Shown here: piece by piece, positions 1 to 7,295 of the stretch
How the letters are laid out: every line of letters begins with the position of its first letter
Position numbering within the stretch: position 1 is the stretch's first letter
From: Candidatus Falkowbacteria bacterium RIFOXYD12_FULL_34_57
Lineage (GTDB): Bacteria > Patescibacteriota > Patescibacteriia > Patescibacteriales > UBA12075
Assembly: GCA_001780285.1 (NCBI GenBank)
Contig: MFGN01000020.1
Location: 1-33,745, forward strand
Direction: 5' to 3'
DNA: 33,745 nt
Notes under the pieces: generated by a model
Seen by the model: the letters and a program-made list of their open reading frames with translations, nothing else
Databases searched by the model: none
Told to the model about the DNA's origin: nothing
Made by a program: the position numbers and the translations under genes

Positions 1-166
1 ATTATTTAACCCAAATTATTAATTAATTTGAGTTAGATTTTATATGACTCAACCGATAGTAGCAAAGTTAGAAAATAGATGGCTCAATTCGAATAAATTT
101 ATAAACAACCACCTAATATGTTATAATAAATAAATATTATATTATATTATATTAAACTAAAATATT
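1..166. other. AT-rich leader region upstream of the first gene
   Basis: No convincing reading frame is seen on either strand. A consensus-like -10 hexamer TATAAT lies at 122-127, about 40 bp before the start codon at 167, with only a weak -35 (TTATAA at 99-104). It probably holds the promoter of the phosphorylase-like gene. Confidence 0.4.
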
Positions 167-790
167 ATGAATAAATATGCGGTAATCGGCGGTTCTGGTT
201 TAAAAAATTATCAAAATAAAAACATATTTTTCCTACAAAGACATGAAAACAATGTTCCTCCCCACAAAATTGATCACAAAAAAAACATTAATTTATTAAA
301 AAATAAAAAAATAACTCATGTTGTTGGTGTTTGTTCTGTTGGCTCACTTAAATCAAATATTGTTCCGGGGGATATTATAATTCCTCACGACTATATTAAT
401 CTAAATAATATTATTACTTTTTATAACGAAACGGCTAAACATATAATACCGGAAATTAACAGAGAATTAAGAGAAAAAATTAACAATACCGCAAGTATTA
501 TTAATATGAAAGTTATAAAGAGGGGGATATATTTTCAAACTATGGGACCGAGATTTGAAACCAGGGCAGAGATAAAAATGCTTTCCCATTTTGCAGATAT
601 TGTTGGCATGACCATGTCTCACGAAGCGTCTCTGTCTCAGGAAGCAGGATTAAAGTATGCTGCTATCTGCATGGTGGATAATTTTGCAAATGGAATAAAT
701 AGAATGCTAAAAAAAGAAACTTGGGAACAAGCACAAAAAGAAAATCTACCAAAAATCATCAAACTTTTAGATAATTTGTTTAAAATTTAA
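167..790 (+). CDS. MTA/purine nucleoside phosphorylase-like protein (short form)
   Basis: The 207-residue protein has the PNP/MTAP fold signature. A phosphate-binding IGGSGL lies at residues 7-12, GVCSVGSL at 54-61, GPRFETRAEI at 127-136 and GMTMSHEASL at 147-156, followed by an Asp at 171 where the family keeps a purine-contacting Asp. Members cleave purine nucleosides or 5'-methylthioadenosine with phosphate in nucleobase or methionine salvage. It is clearly shorter than the usual 240-290 residues: the segment between the N-terminal glycine loop and the conserved middle is compressed and the C-terminal helix is short. The family is firm, but the substrate cannot be read from the sequence. 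The start at 167 directly precedes the glycine loop. The gene stands alone and converges on the thioesterase operon across a shared terminator. Confidence 0.8.
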   Translation: MNKYAVIGGSGLKNYQNKNIFFLQRHENNVPPHKIDHKKNINLLKNKKITHVVGVCSVGSLKSNIVPGDIIIPHDYINLNNIITFYNETAKHIIPEINRELREKINNTASIINMKVIKRGIYFQTMGPRFETRAEIKMLSHFADIVGMTMSHEASLSQEAGLKYAAICMVDNFANGINRMLKKETWEQAQKENLPKIIKLLDNLFKI

Positions 791-804
791 AAATATTCTA
801 ATTA

Positions 805-832
805 AAAACTCCCTAAATTTTTAGAGAGTTTT
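805..832. terminator. Bidirectional rho-independent terminator
   Basis: The arms 805-817 and 820-832 form a 13-position hairpin with one mismatch and a very short loop. T-rich sequence follows on the plus side. It sits between two convergent genes and probably serves both. Confidence 0.7.
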
Positions 833-842
833 GTGTTTTATT

Positions 843-1331
843 TTATTTTTTTGTTTTTATTTTCCTGTTAGCTTTTCTATCATCTGATCTTTTTTTTCCT
901 TCTTCATAACGGCGCTTTTCTGTTTTGGTAATCGGAATAATTGGAGGAATGGGAACGGGACGACCATTTTTATCCATGGCCACAAAAGTAAGATAAGCTG
1001 AACTAGTGTGTTTTTTTTCTCCCGTTCTTAGGTTTTCTATCTCTACTCGCACTCCTATTTCCATAGATGTTCGACCAGTATAATTAAGGGATGCTTTCAA
1101 AATTATCAAATCACCTATGTGTGCTGGGGATAAAAATTGCACACTGTCTATTACGGCGGTTGCTACCTGATGAGCATATTCTCCACAATGACGCTGAGCT
1201 ACCACGCCAGCGACCGAATCAATCCATTTTAAAATATCCCCGCCATGTACATTGCCCGACGCATTGGCATTAAGCGGAATAGCTTGTATTCCTGTATCTT
1301 CTTTGCTCTCTTTTACCTTTTTCCCTTTCAT
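843..1331 (-). CDS. Hotdog-fold acyl-CoA thioesterase (YciA/BACH type)
   Basis: This 162-residue single hotdog domain hydrolyses acyl-CoA thioesters in the cytoplasm. The family signature is NANASGNVHGGDILKWID near residues 22-39, with the catalytic-type Asn and the HGG turn. It is followed by SVQFLSPAHIGDLI and GRTSMEIGVRVEIEN, typical of the acyl-CoA hydrolase clade. The C-terminal ~30 residues are very basic and look like an added tail. The start codon overlaps the stop of the upstream gene (ATGA, 1328-1331), so the two are probably translationally coupled. Lipid metabolism in such reduced genomes is usually minimal, so the physiological thioester is unclear. Confidence 0.88.
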   Translation of the reverse strand: MKGKKVKESKEDTGIQAIPLNANASGNVHGGDILKWIDSVAGVVAQRHCGEYAHQVATAVIDSVQFLSPAHIGDLIILKASLNYTGRTSMEIGVRVEIENLRTGEKKHTSSAYLTFVAMDKNGRPVPIPPIIPITKTEKRRYEEGKKRSDDRKANRKIKTKK

Positions 1332-1918
1332 TGATTTGCTCTCCTTCTTAAAATTTCATATATTTCTTTTCTGTTTATATTTATCTTATTAGGCAGATAG
1401 GGAAGAGTTTCTAAATAATTAATGGTTGTTCTACGGCCACTGCTTCGATAATAATAAACCTCAGATAATTCTTCTACAATTTTTAGAGGCAGGGGTTTTA
1501 CTCTGGTGCGAAATGCGCTAGATACTTTACCCATCCATGTGCTACGATCTACCAAGCTTACAAATTTTTTTATTTCCGGAAAATCAGTATAACCTGCATT
1601 ATTAATAATAATTGGTGCTTCATCAAAACAAAACGGAAAGCGGGTAGTGCTCCAGGTTGCTTCACAGACATTCTTATGCTTAACAATACGAATAGGCCAA
1701 GTAATAAACATTAATTTAATAGCCTCTTGTCCGCCTTGCATAAAAACCAATAGGGTGTTTTCTAAGGCCTCTTTATTTTTAGGATGAAGAAGGTTCTTGG
1801 AATGGCATCCCGTAAGCCCAAAGCTGCCGAACTCCCAAAAGGGATCAGTGCGCATATCCTGCAAATCTTTTTTTCTGGGACGACGAAGCATCACCGTACG
1901 CATAATACTATTCTTCAA
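1328..1918 (-). CDS. Conserved-looking unknown protein coupled to the thioesterase
   Basis: I do not recognise this 196-residue protein. The N-terminal part carries DPFWEFGSFGLTGCHSKN with a Cys-His pair, then LLHPKN, then a stretch of β-strand-like segments (LMFITWPIRIVKH, IIINNAGYTDFPEI). The C-terminus is basic. The arrangement of short strands and aromatic residues loosely recalls PUA/EVE-like nucleic acid-binding domains, but this is only an impression. There is no signal peptide or membrane helix. It is upstream of the thioesterase with a 4-bp start-stop overlap, so the two form one operon. No strong Shine-Dalgarno site is visible ahead of its ATG. Confidence 0.75.
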   Translation of the reverse strand: MKNSIMRTVMLRRPRKKDLQDMRTDPFWEFGSFGLTGCHSKNLLHPKNKEALENTLLVFMQGGQEAIKLMFITWPIRIVKHKNVCEATWSTTRFPFCFDEAPIIINNAGYTDFPEIKKFVSLVDRSTWMGKVSSAFRTRVKPLPLKIVEELSEVYYYRSSGRRTTINYLETLPYLPNKININRKEIYEILRRRANQ

Positions 1919-2005
1919 TTTTTATCTCCTTGTTAATGTTCTATATTCAAATTCAAAGGTATCAATATCTTAAAGAATAACAAGAGTTCCGTCAAACAAA
2001 ATTTT

Positions 2006-2028
2006 AAAGCCCCGATTTTAGGGGCTTT
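2006..2028 (-). terminator. Rho-independent terminator after the 71-residue gene
   Basis: A perfect 8-bp stem AAAGCCCC/GGGGCTTT with a 7-nt loop lies just past the stop codon of the minus-strand gene at 2036-2251. It has A/T-rich tails on both sides, so it may work in both directions. Confidence 0.75.
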
Positions 2029-2035
2029 ATTTTTA

Positions 2036-2251
2036 TTATTTATATTTTAAGCGGTTATTTCCCTGATCGTCAAATATAGCGACCGGATGGTCGCCGGCCT
2101 CTGTAAAACATAAATGTTTTGCAATTTCTATATCATAAACATCTTCTCTGATCTGATAAATTTCAGAATCAATTATTACTGCGACTCTAAATTTTCCAGG
2201 TTGTGCAATAAGTTCTGAATCTGACAATACTTTTAAATTTAACTTGTCCAT
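2036..2251 (-). CDS. Small hypothetical protein (71 aa)
   Basis: This small soluble protein has alternating hydrophobic and charged residues (FRVAVIIDSEIYQI, HPVAIFDDQGNN) and is probably a compact α/β domain. It has no recognised motif. A G-rich Shine-Dalgarno site (AAAGGGGG) precedes the ATG, and a terminator follows the stop. A separate terminator at 2347-2373 divides it from the dsrD-like gene upstream, so it is probably its own transcription unit. Confidence 0.6.
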   Translation of the reverse strand: MDKLNLKVLSDSELIAQPGKFRVAVIIDSEIYQIREDVYDIEIAKHLCFTEAGDHPVAIFDDQGNNRLKYK

Positions 2252-2346
2252 CGTTCCCCCTTTAATAATTTTTATTGAAAACGCCTTCTTCTATTAAAAC
2301 CATATTAACACTATTTATAATTTTGTCAATTTTTCTTTTTTACAAG

Positions 2347-2373
2347 AAAAGCCTTTGATTGTTCAAAGGCTTT
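2347..2373. terminator. Rho-independent terminator after the dsrD-like gene
   Basis: The stem AAAAGCCTTTG/CAAAGGCTTTT has 11 pairs and a short AT-rich loop. It starts just past the stop of the minus-strand gene at 2378. The T-run is better on the plus side, so it may be bidirectional. Confidence 0.75.
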
Positions 2374-2377
2374 TTTA

Positions 2378-2617
2378 TTATTCTTCGTTTTCAGCTTTGG
2401 CTTGTTTGCCGGCTCCCTGAAGTCCATACATTGTAGTTGATCCGCTGGACCAATAAACAAGGATGTTTTCACTTACCATTTGATTAATAAACTTTTTTGC
2501 CTCTCGAGGTTTTATTCCCAAAACCTTTACAAGGTCGTTAAAATAAAATTTTGTTTTTATGTCTTTCTTTTTTTCCAAAAATTCTACTATTTTTTGTTTT
2601 GCTTCATTGTAATCCAT
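2378..2617 (-). CDS. dsrD: DsrD-like winged-helix protein
   Basis: This 79-residue protein matches my recollection of Desulfovibrio DsrD along its whole length. EAKQKIVEFL is at the N-terminus, then TKFYFNDL near 22-29, the near-invariant YWSSGSTTMYGL at 55-66, GAGKQA at 68-73, and an acidic tail. DsrD is a small winged-helix protein, normally encoded beside dsrAB in sulfate reducers, where it acts as an activator of dissimilatory sulfite reductase. No dsrAB or other sulfur gene is visible in this window, so the role here must differ or depend on distant genes. A perfect Shine-Dalgarno site (TAAGGAGG) lies seven bases before the ATG, and a terminator follows. The upstream region is divergent with the MFS gene and rich in TATAAT-like elements. 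Confidence 0.85.
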   Translation of the reverse strand: MDYNEAKQKIVEFLEKKKDIKTKFYFNDLVKVLGIKPREAKKFINQMVSENILVYWSSGSTTMYGLQGAGKQAKAENEE

Positions 2618-2733
2618 TTTTTCCTCCTTATTATTATGGATTATCTTGTTAAAAATATTTTAAAAAATATATTCTCATTCCCTTGGCGGCATTATAGTGA
2701 TATAATTATAGTATAATTAATTAATTTAAAAAA

Positions 2734-3345
2734 ATGAAGCCCAACAATACCTGGTTTAATTATCTTACACTAAAAAGTGTTAATAAAATAATTAGAATTT
2801 TAACTGTCTCGGATTTAATAATTTTAAGCGGTTACGGCCTGATTTCTCCAATTTTTGCCATATATATTGCCGACTCCATTAAGGGGGGGACTGTGGAGGT
2901 AATAGGAATAGCGTCAGCAATATATTTACTTTCAAAAAGCTTGGGACAAATTCCCATTGCAACTACAATTGATAAAATCAAAGGAGAAAAAGATGATTTT
3001 TGGTTCTTGTTTTCCGGCTCTATTCTCTTTAGCTTGATTCCTTTGCTTTATTTGATAATAAATGCTCCTTGGCAACTATATATAATTCAGGCGCTTTACG
3101 GCTTTGCCGACGGAATAGTTCTTCCTTCCTGGTATGCAATATTTACCAGACACATTGACAAAGACCACGAGGGCCTGGAATGGGGTATTTATAGAACATT
3201 AACGGATCTGGGAGGCGCCGGCGCTGCCTCGATTGGAGGATTTTTAGCTTTCCGTTTTGGTTTCTCTAATCTTTTTATTGTAATCAGCATACTATCGTTT
3301 ATCGGAACCATGTTTCTCCTTGGGATTCGTAAAAACTTTAAATAA
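2734..3345 (+). CDS. Half-size MFS-type membrane protein (six helices)
   Basis: The 203-residue protein has about six hydrophobic helices in the order of one MFS half: roughly 22-45, 55-78, 88-110, 112-135, 158-172 and 175-196. The loop after helix two carries IDKIKGEKDD, resembling the DRxGRR-type MFS motif A. A full transporter has twelve helices, so this one would need to pair with itself or with another half. A second, related half lies at 33189-33745, sharing PWQL, EGxxWG and RFGF. It is divergent from the dsrD-like gene, with TATAAT at 2712-2717 about 17 bp before the ATG, implying a very short leader. The substrate is unknown. Confidence 0.75.
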   Translation: MKPNNTWFNYLTLKSVNKIIRILTVSDLIILSGYGLISPIFAIYIADSIKGGTVEVIGIASAIYLLSKSLGQIPIATTIDKIKGEKDDFWFLFSGSILFSLIPLLYLIINAPWQLYIIQALYGFADGIVLPSWYAIFTRHIDKDHEGLEWGIYRTLTDLGGAGAASIGGFLAFRFGFSNLFIVISILSFIGTMFLLGIRKNFK

Positions 3346-3351
3346 AAATAA

Positions 3352-3546
3352 TCAACCGTGAATATCTTCTACTCTTCCCACCTCGCCCGTTTCCAACCGA
3401 ACCTTGATTCCGCGCGGATGAAAAGGTTTGTTGGTAAGAATATCTAAAACCACACCCTCTGTTAAAGCGCCCGTAGGCTGATCTTTTTTTTGTACAATAT
3501 AGACATATGATCCGGGATGAATATCAGCTCTTTTTTGTCCGTTCAT
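3352..3546 (-). CDS. ywbE: YwbE family protein
   Basis: This 64-residue protein matches the YwbE/DUF2196 family from end to end: MNGQKRADIHPG at the start, DQPTGALTEGVV, DILTNKPFHPRGIKVRL and GEVGRVEDI at the end. It is probably a small β-barrel; the biochemical role is unknown. I chose the inner ATG at 3546 because family members start with MNGQ. An upstream in-frame ATG at 3558 would add four residues. The gene overlaps the 3' end of the GIY-YIG gene by 23 bp and is likely co-transcribed with it. Confidence 0.85.
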   Translation of the reverse strand: MNGQKRADIHPGSYVYIVQKKDQPTGALTEGVVLDILTNKPFHPRGIKVRLETGEVGRVEDIHG

Positions 3547-3793
3547 ATTTTTTCCCATTAATCAAATTAATTTTTTCTATCCGTGATAATTTCTTTATAC
3601 GATACTCTTCTTTTGTGGCAGTAGACCTGCTTCTTTTTTTTAACAAATAAACCAAACTCACCGGCCTTCTTCCTTTGGTATATTTTGCTCCCAGGTGTGA
3701 AAAATTATGCTCATTAATTCGCTTTTCCAGATTATTTGTAATTCCCGTATATAAGCTTCCGTCAGAACATTTTAAAATATAAACACAATACAT
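3524..3793 (-). CDS. GIY-YIG domain protein (UPF0213/YhbQ type)
   Basis: The 89-residue protein is a single GIY-YIG nuclease domain. VYIL at residues 4-7 and YTGIT at 15-19 form the two paired strands, KRINEHN carries the catalytic-type Arg, and KEEYRIKKLSR carries the candidate metal-binding Glu. Stand-alone domains of this size are thought to act on damaged or branched DNA, but their role is not settled. The basic C-terminus overlaps the start of ywbE in another frame. A short AT-rich leader precedes it. Confidence 0.88.
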   Translation of the reverse strand: MYCVYILKCSDGSLYTGITNNLEKRINEHNFSHLGAKYTKGRRPVSLVYLLKKRSRSTATKEEYRIKKLSRIEKINLINGKKYERTKKS

Positions 3794-3956
3794 AATGATT
3801 TCATGTTTTTTATAGTCTTATTTTAACACTTAATTAAGTTTCATAAAATAGACACAAAAAATGTCTCAAAAATATAAAAATAATTTCTAAATTTTAAAAG
3901 AATAAACCTGTATTTAAAAACAAAATATTTGTTGTGGTTTTATTGATTTTTTATGG

Positions 3957-3962
3957 TATAAT
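3957..3962 (+). promoter_or_regulatory. -10 element implying a leaderless slipin mRNA
   Basis: TATAAT at 3957-3962, preceded by ATGG, is only six bases from the ATG at 3969, with TTGTGG 19 bp upstream. Transcription should start at or within one or two bases of the start codon. No Shine-Dalgarno site is present. Confidence 0.5.
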
Positions 3963-3968
3963 TACAAT

Positions 3969-4910
3969 ATGAAAAACGAAAATAATAAGAAAGAAGTTTT
4001 TAATCTTGAAGACTTAATAAGAGGTTTGAACACAAAAAAAGATCTTAACAAAAAGATAAATTTTGGATTTATAGCTTTTGTTTTTTCTTTTTTATTTTTT
4101 AATATACTCGCCCAAAATGGCGGATTAAAGCTTATTATTAATTATATAAATTCTATGGGATTTTCTTTAATTCCGGTAATCATTATAGTGATTATCCTGA
4201 TCTCTATCAGGCAAATTAATCAATACCAAAGAGGGGTAAAGTTTACCCTGGGAAAATATTCTGGTATTATGCAGCCCGGTTGGCGCTTGATTTTTCCAAT
4301 CATTCAAAGCCATCAAAAAGTCGATATGCGCATCAAGGCTGTTGATGTTCCTGATCAAGAAGCAATTACTAAAGACAATATTTCGGTGACCGTAAATGCG
4401 GTTATCTATTATAAAATAAATGACGCAGAAAAAGCAATTATCGAGGTGGAAGATTTCTTCTTTGCGGTTTCTCAATTGGCCCAAACCACCATGCGAAATG
4501 TGGTTGGTGAGGTTGATTTAGATGAGCTTTTATCTAATCGTGATGCTATTGCAGAAAAAATCAGAAAAATCGTGGATAAGGCGACCGATGCCTGGGGCGT
4601 ACAAGTCAATTCCGTTGAACTTAAAGATGTTACCTTGCCGGAAGAGATGAAGCGGGTTATCGGCAAACAGGCGGAAGCGGAAAGGGAAAAACGGGCGGTT
4701 ATTATAAAATCTGAGGGAGAAGTAATCGCTTCAGCAAATATTGCTAAAGCGGCGGAGGTTTTATCGTCTCAAGCGGGCTCGCTTCATTTACGCACCCTGC
4801 ACACCCTAAATGACTTATCTTCCGATCAATCAAATACTGTTATTTTTGCTCTTCCTCTTGAGGTTTTACGAGCATTTGAAAAATTTAATGGTAAAAATAA
4901 AAACGAATAA
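3969..4910 (+). CDS. Slipin/stomatin-like SPFH membrane protein
   Basis: The 313-residue protein has an N-terminal cytoplasmic stretch, two hydrophobic segments (about 32-52 and 64-80), then an SPFH/Band 7 domain. Signature parts are INQYQRGVKFTLGKYSG, QPGWRLIFPI, DVPDQEAITKDNISVTVNAV and TTMRNVVGEVDLDELL, followed by the alanine- and glutamate-rich KQAEAEREKRA helix that drives oligomerisation. Such proteins organise membrane microdomains and often partner with NfeD proteases; no nfeD gene lies next to it here. It is monocistronic with a strong terminator. Confidence 0.9.
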   Translation: MKNENNKKEVFNLEDLIRGLNTKKDLNKKINFGFIAFVFSFLFFNILAQNGGLKLIINYINSMGFSLIPVIIIVIILISIRQINQYQRGVKFTLGKYSGIMQPGWRLIFPIIQSHQKVDMRIKAVDVPDQEAITKDNISVTVNAVIYYKINDAEKAIIEVEDFFFAVSQLAQTTMRNVVGEVDLDELLSNRDAIAEKIRKIVDKATDAWGVQVNSVELKDVTLPEEMKRVIGKQAEAEREKRAVIIKSEGEVIASANIAKAAEVLSSQAGSLHLRTLHTLNDLSSDQSNTVIFALPLEVLRAFEKFNGKNKNE

Positions 4911-4918
4911 TATAAAAT

Positions 4919-4946
4919 AAAAATACTCCCAACTCGGAGTATTTTT
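4919..4946 (+). terminator. Terminator of the slipin gene
   Basis: An 11-bp stem AAAAATACTCC/GGAGTATTTTT with a 6-nt loop is followed by further T residues, nine bases after the stop codon. Confidence 0.8.
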
Positions 4947-5016
4947 ATTTTGAATCGGTTATTAAATGAGTTGGGAACAATCAATTCATATAAATCTGAA
5001 TTTAATCTTAAAATAC

Positions 5017-5646
5017 TTAACACGTTTTAATTATTTTTTGAGCTATAACACTAATCCACTGTACATTTTTACGTCCTAATCGGTCAGTAATTATTGATGA
5101 TTCAATAATTTTAAAACTACAATCTTTAAGTATTTTTTCAATTTCATACTTATAATAAAAAACAAAATAACGATTTTGGTTATTTGATAATTTTTCTTTC
5201 ACATTTTTTTCTCCACCACCTCGTTTTAAACCAATATGTAAATAACCATCTGGTTTTAATATTTCATAAAACGATTTTATGATTTTTTTTCCATCAGTTT
5301 TTGAAAAATGTAGAAGAACTGCCATTGCCCAAATAGCATCAAAGTTATTATCAGGAAATTTCAAGTTCATTAAATCCATCTTTTTAAATTTTGCTTTTGG
5401 TACATTCTTTTTTGCTTCTTTTAAAAACTCTTCAACTATATCAATTCCTATAACCTGATGTTCTGCTTTGGTAAATATTTTTGCATCTCTGCCACCCGCA
5501 CACCCAACATCTAAGATTAAAGACTTTGGTTTTAATTGATTTAAAAAATCACTAATTGTCTTTGGTTCTCCATTTTTTATATCCTTAAGATATTTTTTTC
5601 CTAGTTGTCTATAAATATTTATAGTATTTATATAATCTTTTTTCAT
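5017..5646 (-). CDS. Class I SAM-dependent methyltransferase
   Basis: The 209-residue Rossmann-fold methyltransferase has motif I LILDVGCAGGRDA (near 43-55), motif II VIGIDIVEEFL and a post-motif DAIWAMAVLLHF. The best general match is the ubiquinone/tellurite-resistance type Methyltransf_11/25 group, which acts on small molecules. The substrate cannot be told. It has no clear Shine-Dalgarno site. It is alone between the slipin gene and a non-coding gap. Confidence 0.85.
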   Translation of the reverse strand: MKKDYINTINIYRQLGKKYLKDIKNGEPKTISDFLNQLKPKSLILDVGCAGGRDAKIFTKAEHQVIGIDIVEEFLKEAKKNVPKAKFKKMDLMNLKFPDNNFDAIWAMAVLLHFSKTDGKKIIKSFYEILKPDGYLHIGLKRGGGEKNVKEKLSNNQNRYFVFYYKYEIEKILKDCSFKIIESSIITDRLGRKNVQWISVIAQKIIKTC

Positions 5647-5881
5647 ATTATAAATATAGCAAATAAATTAAAAGTTTAGAACCAAAAACACTTTCAATAT
5701 TACAAAATAATCGGAAGTGTTTTTAATCTGTCCCTACAGGGGTCACGTAGTGGACGACGTTAGAAACGCTATTATTAAAATGGGTAGGTATATTTATATT
5801 CCTGATTTAAAAGATGCGAGCAAATAAAATTTTAAATCCACACACTTGTTTGACTCACTATTTCTCAATTTTCACTTAACC
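5647..5881. other. Gap with a hairpin and a possible gene fragment
   Basis: A 10-bp hairpin (AAAAACACTT at 5684-5693 with AAGTGTTTTT at 5715-5724) may terminate the minus-strand peptidase gene. From 5711 to 5827 on the plus strand runs an open frame without a proper start, ending in GRYIYIPDLKDASK. It reads like the end of a real protein but is too short to identify. No complete gene is seen. Confidence 0.35.
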
Positions 5882-6481
5882 TCATGATATCCTTCTGGAT
5901 ACAGTTATTGATTGTTTATCTGATAATCTTTTTACCTTACATTTAAATTTAAATTCAAATTTTTTTATTTTTTCTTCCATCTCTTTAATATAATGAGGGT
6001 AGATGATAATATCAGTTAAATTTAAGCCTGTTAAATCTTTTAATTTAACTGCATTTATTTTTTTATCAAAATAATCAACAATATTAATATTCGGCCCTAA
6101 AAAGACACCGCCGCCGCTAACACCGACAATAATAACTCCTCGGTTAGCTAGATCAGTAATTATTTTATCGGCACCAGTTTTTTTGATATGGTATAAAAGA
6201 TAAAATGGATTACCGCCATTTATATAGATAACGTCGAACCTTTTTAAATTATTTGGATTTTCAAATTCAATATCAATAAATTTTACTTGTTTAAAACCTA
6301 AATTATCAAGCGTCTGCTTGGCCAAAATTGCATGTTTGTTTTTTTCTTTCCATTCTTCTGAAGCAGTAGTAATAATACCCACTGATAAATTTTTTGGAGC
6401 TGATGTCAGTAAGCCCAACAATCTCTTTTTTAAATACTTATTTTTTTGAAATCCGTGAGAGGATAAGATAATATTTTTCAT
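5882..6481 (-). CDS. Peptidase E-like (family S51) protein
   Basis: The 199-residue protein follows the peptidase E fold. After an N-terminal strand (MKNIILSSHG) come VGIITTAS, VIYINGGNPFYLL (89-96) and the nucleophile elbow GVSGGG with Ser122 in place of the usual GxSAGA, then an IIIYPHY segment. Family S51 enzymes cleave Asp-Xaa dipeptides or act in cyanophycin breakdown. The catalytic Ser and the GGN loop are present, so activity is plausible. The elbow has Gly where most have Ala. It stands alone on the minus strand. Confidence 0.85.
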   Translation of the reverse strand: MKNIILSSHGFQKNKYLKKRLLGLLTSAPKNLSVGIITTASEEWKEKNKHAILAKQTLDNLGFKQVKFIDIEFENPNNLKRFDVIYINGGNPFYLLYHIKKTGADKIITDLANRGVIIVGVSGGGVFLGPNINIVDYFDKKINAVKLKDLTGLNLTDIIIYPHYIKEMEEKIKKFEFKFKCKVKRLSDKQSITVSRRIS

Positions 6482-6550
6482 AATTTAAGTATAGGAAAAA
6501 ATAGCATAAAAAGCAATTATACATGTATATAATTACGAATAAATAAAAAA

Positions 6551-6582
6551 GGGTAGGTCATTCATGATTGAATTTCCTACCC
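6551..6582 (-). terminator. Terminator of the HAD gene
   Basis: The stem GGGTAGG (6551-6557) pairs with CCTACCC (6576-6582) and is followed on the minus strand by TTTTTTATTT. The TAG stop of the HAD gene lies inside the stem. Confidence 0.8.
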
Positions 6583-7215
6583 CGTTTCACATAATCTTAA
6601 TGGCCAATCTAATCGATTAACCACAAGATCAGCTTTTATTGAAAGAACATTTTGGTATTTCGTATTCGGCCGTTTTATTTCCACGACCGTCGTTTCGGGA
6701 AATTTTGTTTTTATTTCATCGATATTTTTTGGATTGTCATCCAAAAAAATAGTCGGTGTTATCCCTAAAATTTCCAACTGATTCCACTTAACATCTGATG
6801 TGACTATGAAACTGTGACAAAGATCGCTAAGCTTGCTTCCGATAAATTTGGCAAGCTGGAAACCTTGATCGCCATATGTTAAAATTACAACTTTCCAACC
6901 TGATTCAATCGCAGAACTGAGAAAAAGCCTAGAATCGTCAAAAACATACAGATGACCTTTTTCTCTAATATAACTCTGCATTTCTGCTACAACTTTTTCA
7001 ATCATGACTGGTTTAATTTTTCGATTTCTTTGAACCATTAAAAAAAAGTTGAACAGTAGATTGTCTGGAGGTACTAAAGCGAGAGATGGATCAAGAAAAT
7101 CCCTGTCAATTCCATTCACTTTGCACAGTTTGTACAAATCCCGATAAAGCGCATCGGAATCAAAGACGGTTCTGTCGAAGTCAATGACGAGTAGTTCTTG
7201 ACTACTTGTATTCAT
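6577..7215 (-). CDS. HAD-superfamily hydrolase, last gene of the trpS cassette
   Basis: This 212-residue protein has all four HAD motifs: LLVIDFDRTVFDSD with nucleophile Asp12 and acid Asp14, Thr113 in VILTYG, Lys143 in SDVKWNQ, and FLDDNPKNIDE with Asp159/Asp160. It should be a phosphatase with a helical C1-type cap between motifs I and II. I chose the ATG at 7215 because a GGGAGG site lies upstream and DFDRT then sits at the N-terminus as usual. An 80-bp gap holding a terminator separates it from the TrpRS-like gene, so it may be expressed by read-through or on its own. Its base composition resembles the cassette more than the left flank. The substrate is unknown. Confidence 0.82.
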   Translation of the reverse strand: MNTSSQELLVIDFDRTVFDSDALYRDLYKLCKVNGIDRDFLDPSLALVPPDNLLFNFFLMVQRNRKIKPVMIEKVVAEMQSYIREKGHLYVFDDSRLFLSSAIESGWKVVILTYGDQGFQLAKFIGSKLSDLCHSFIVTSDVKWNQLEILGITPTIFLDDNPKNIDEIKTKFPETTVVEIKRPNTKYQNVLSIKADLVVNRLDWPLRLCETG

Positions 7216-7258
7216 TAGTAAAATCCTCCCTTGTGAAACATCAACAATAAAAAAAGTG

Positions 7259-7291
7259 GGGCTCAATCATACATATAGTACAATTGAGCCC
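7259..7291 (-). terminator. Internal terminator after the TrpRS-like gene
   Basis: The stem GGGCTCAAT (7259-7267) pairs with ATTGAGCCC (7283-7291) and is followed on the minus strand by ACTTTTTTTATT. It begins five bases past the stop at 7296, so transcription of the HAD gene would be reduced. Confidence 0.75.
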
Positions 7292-7295
7292 TGTA

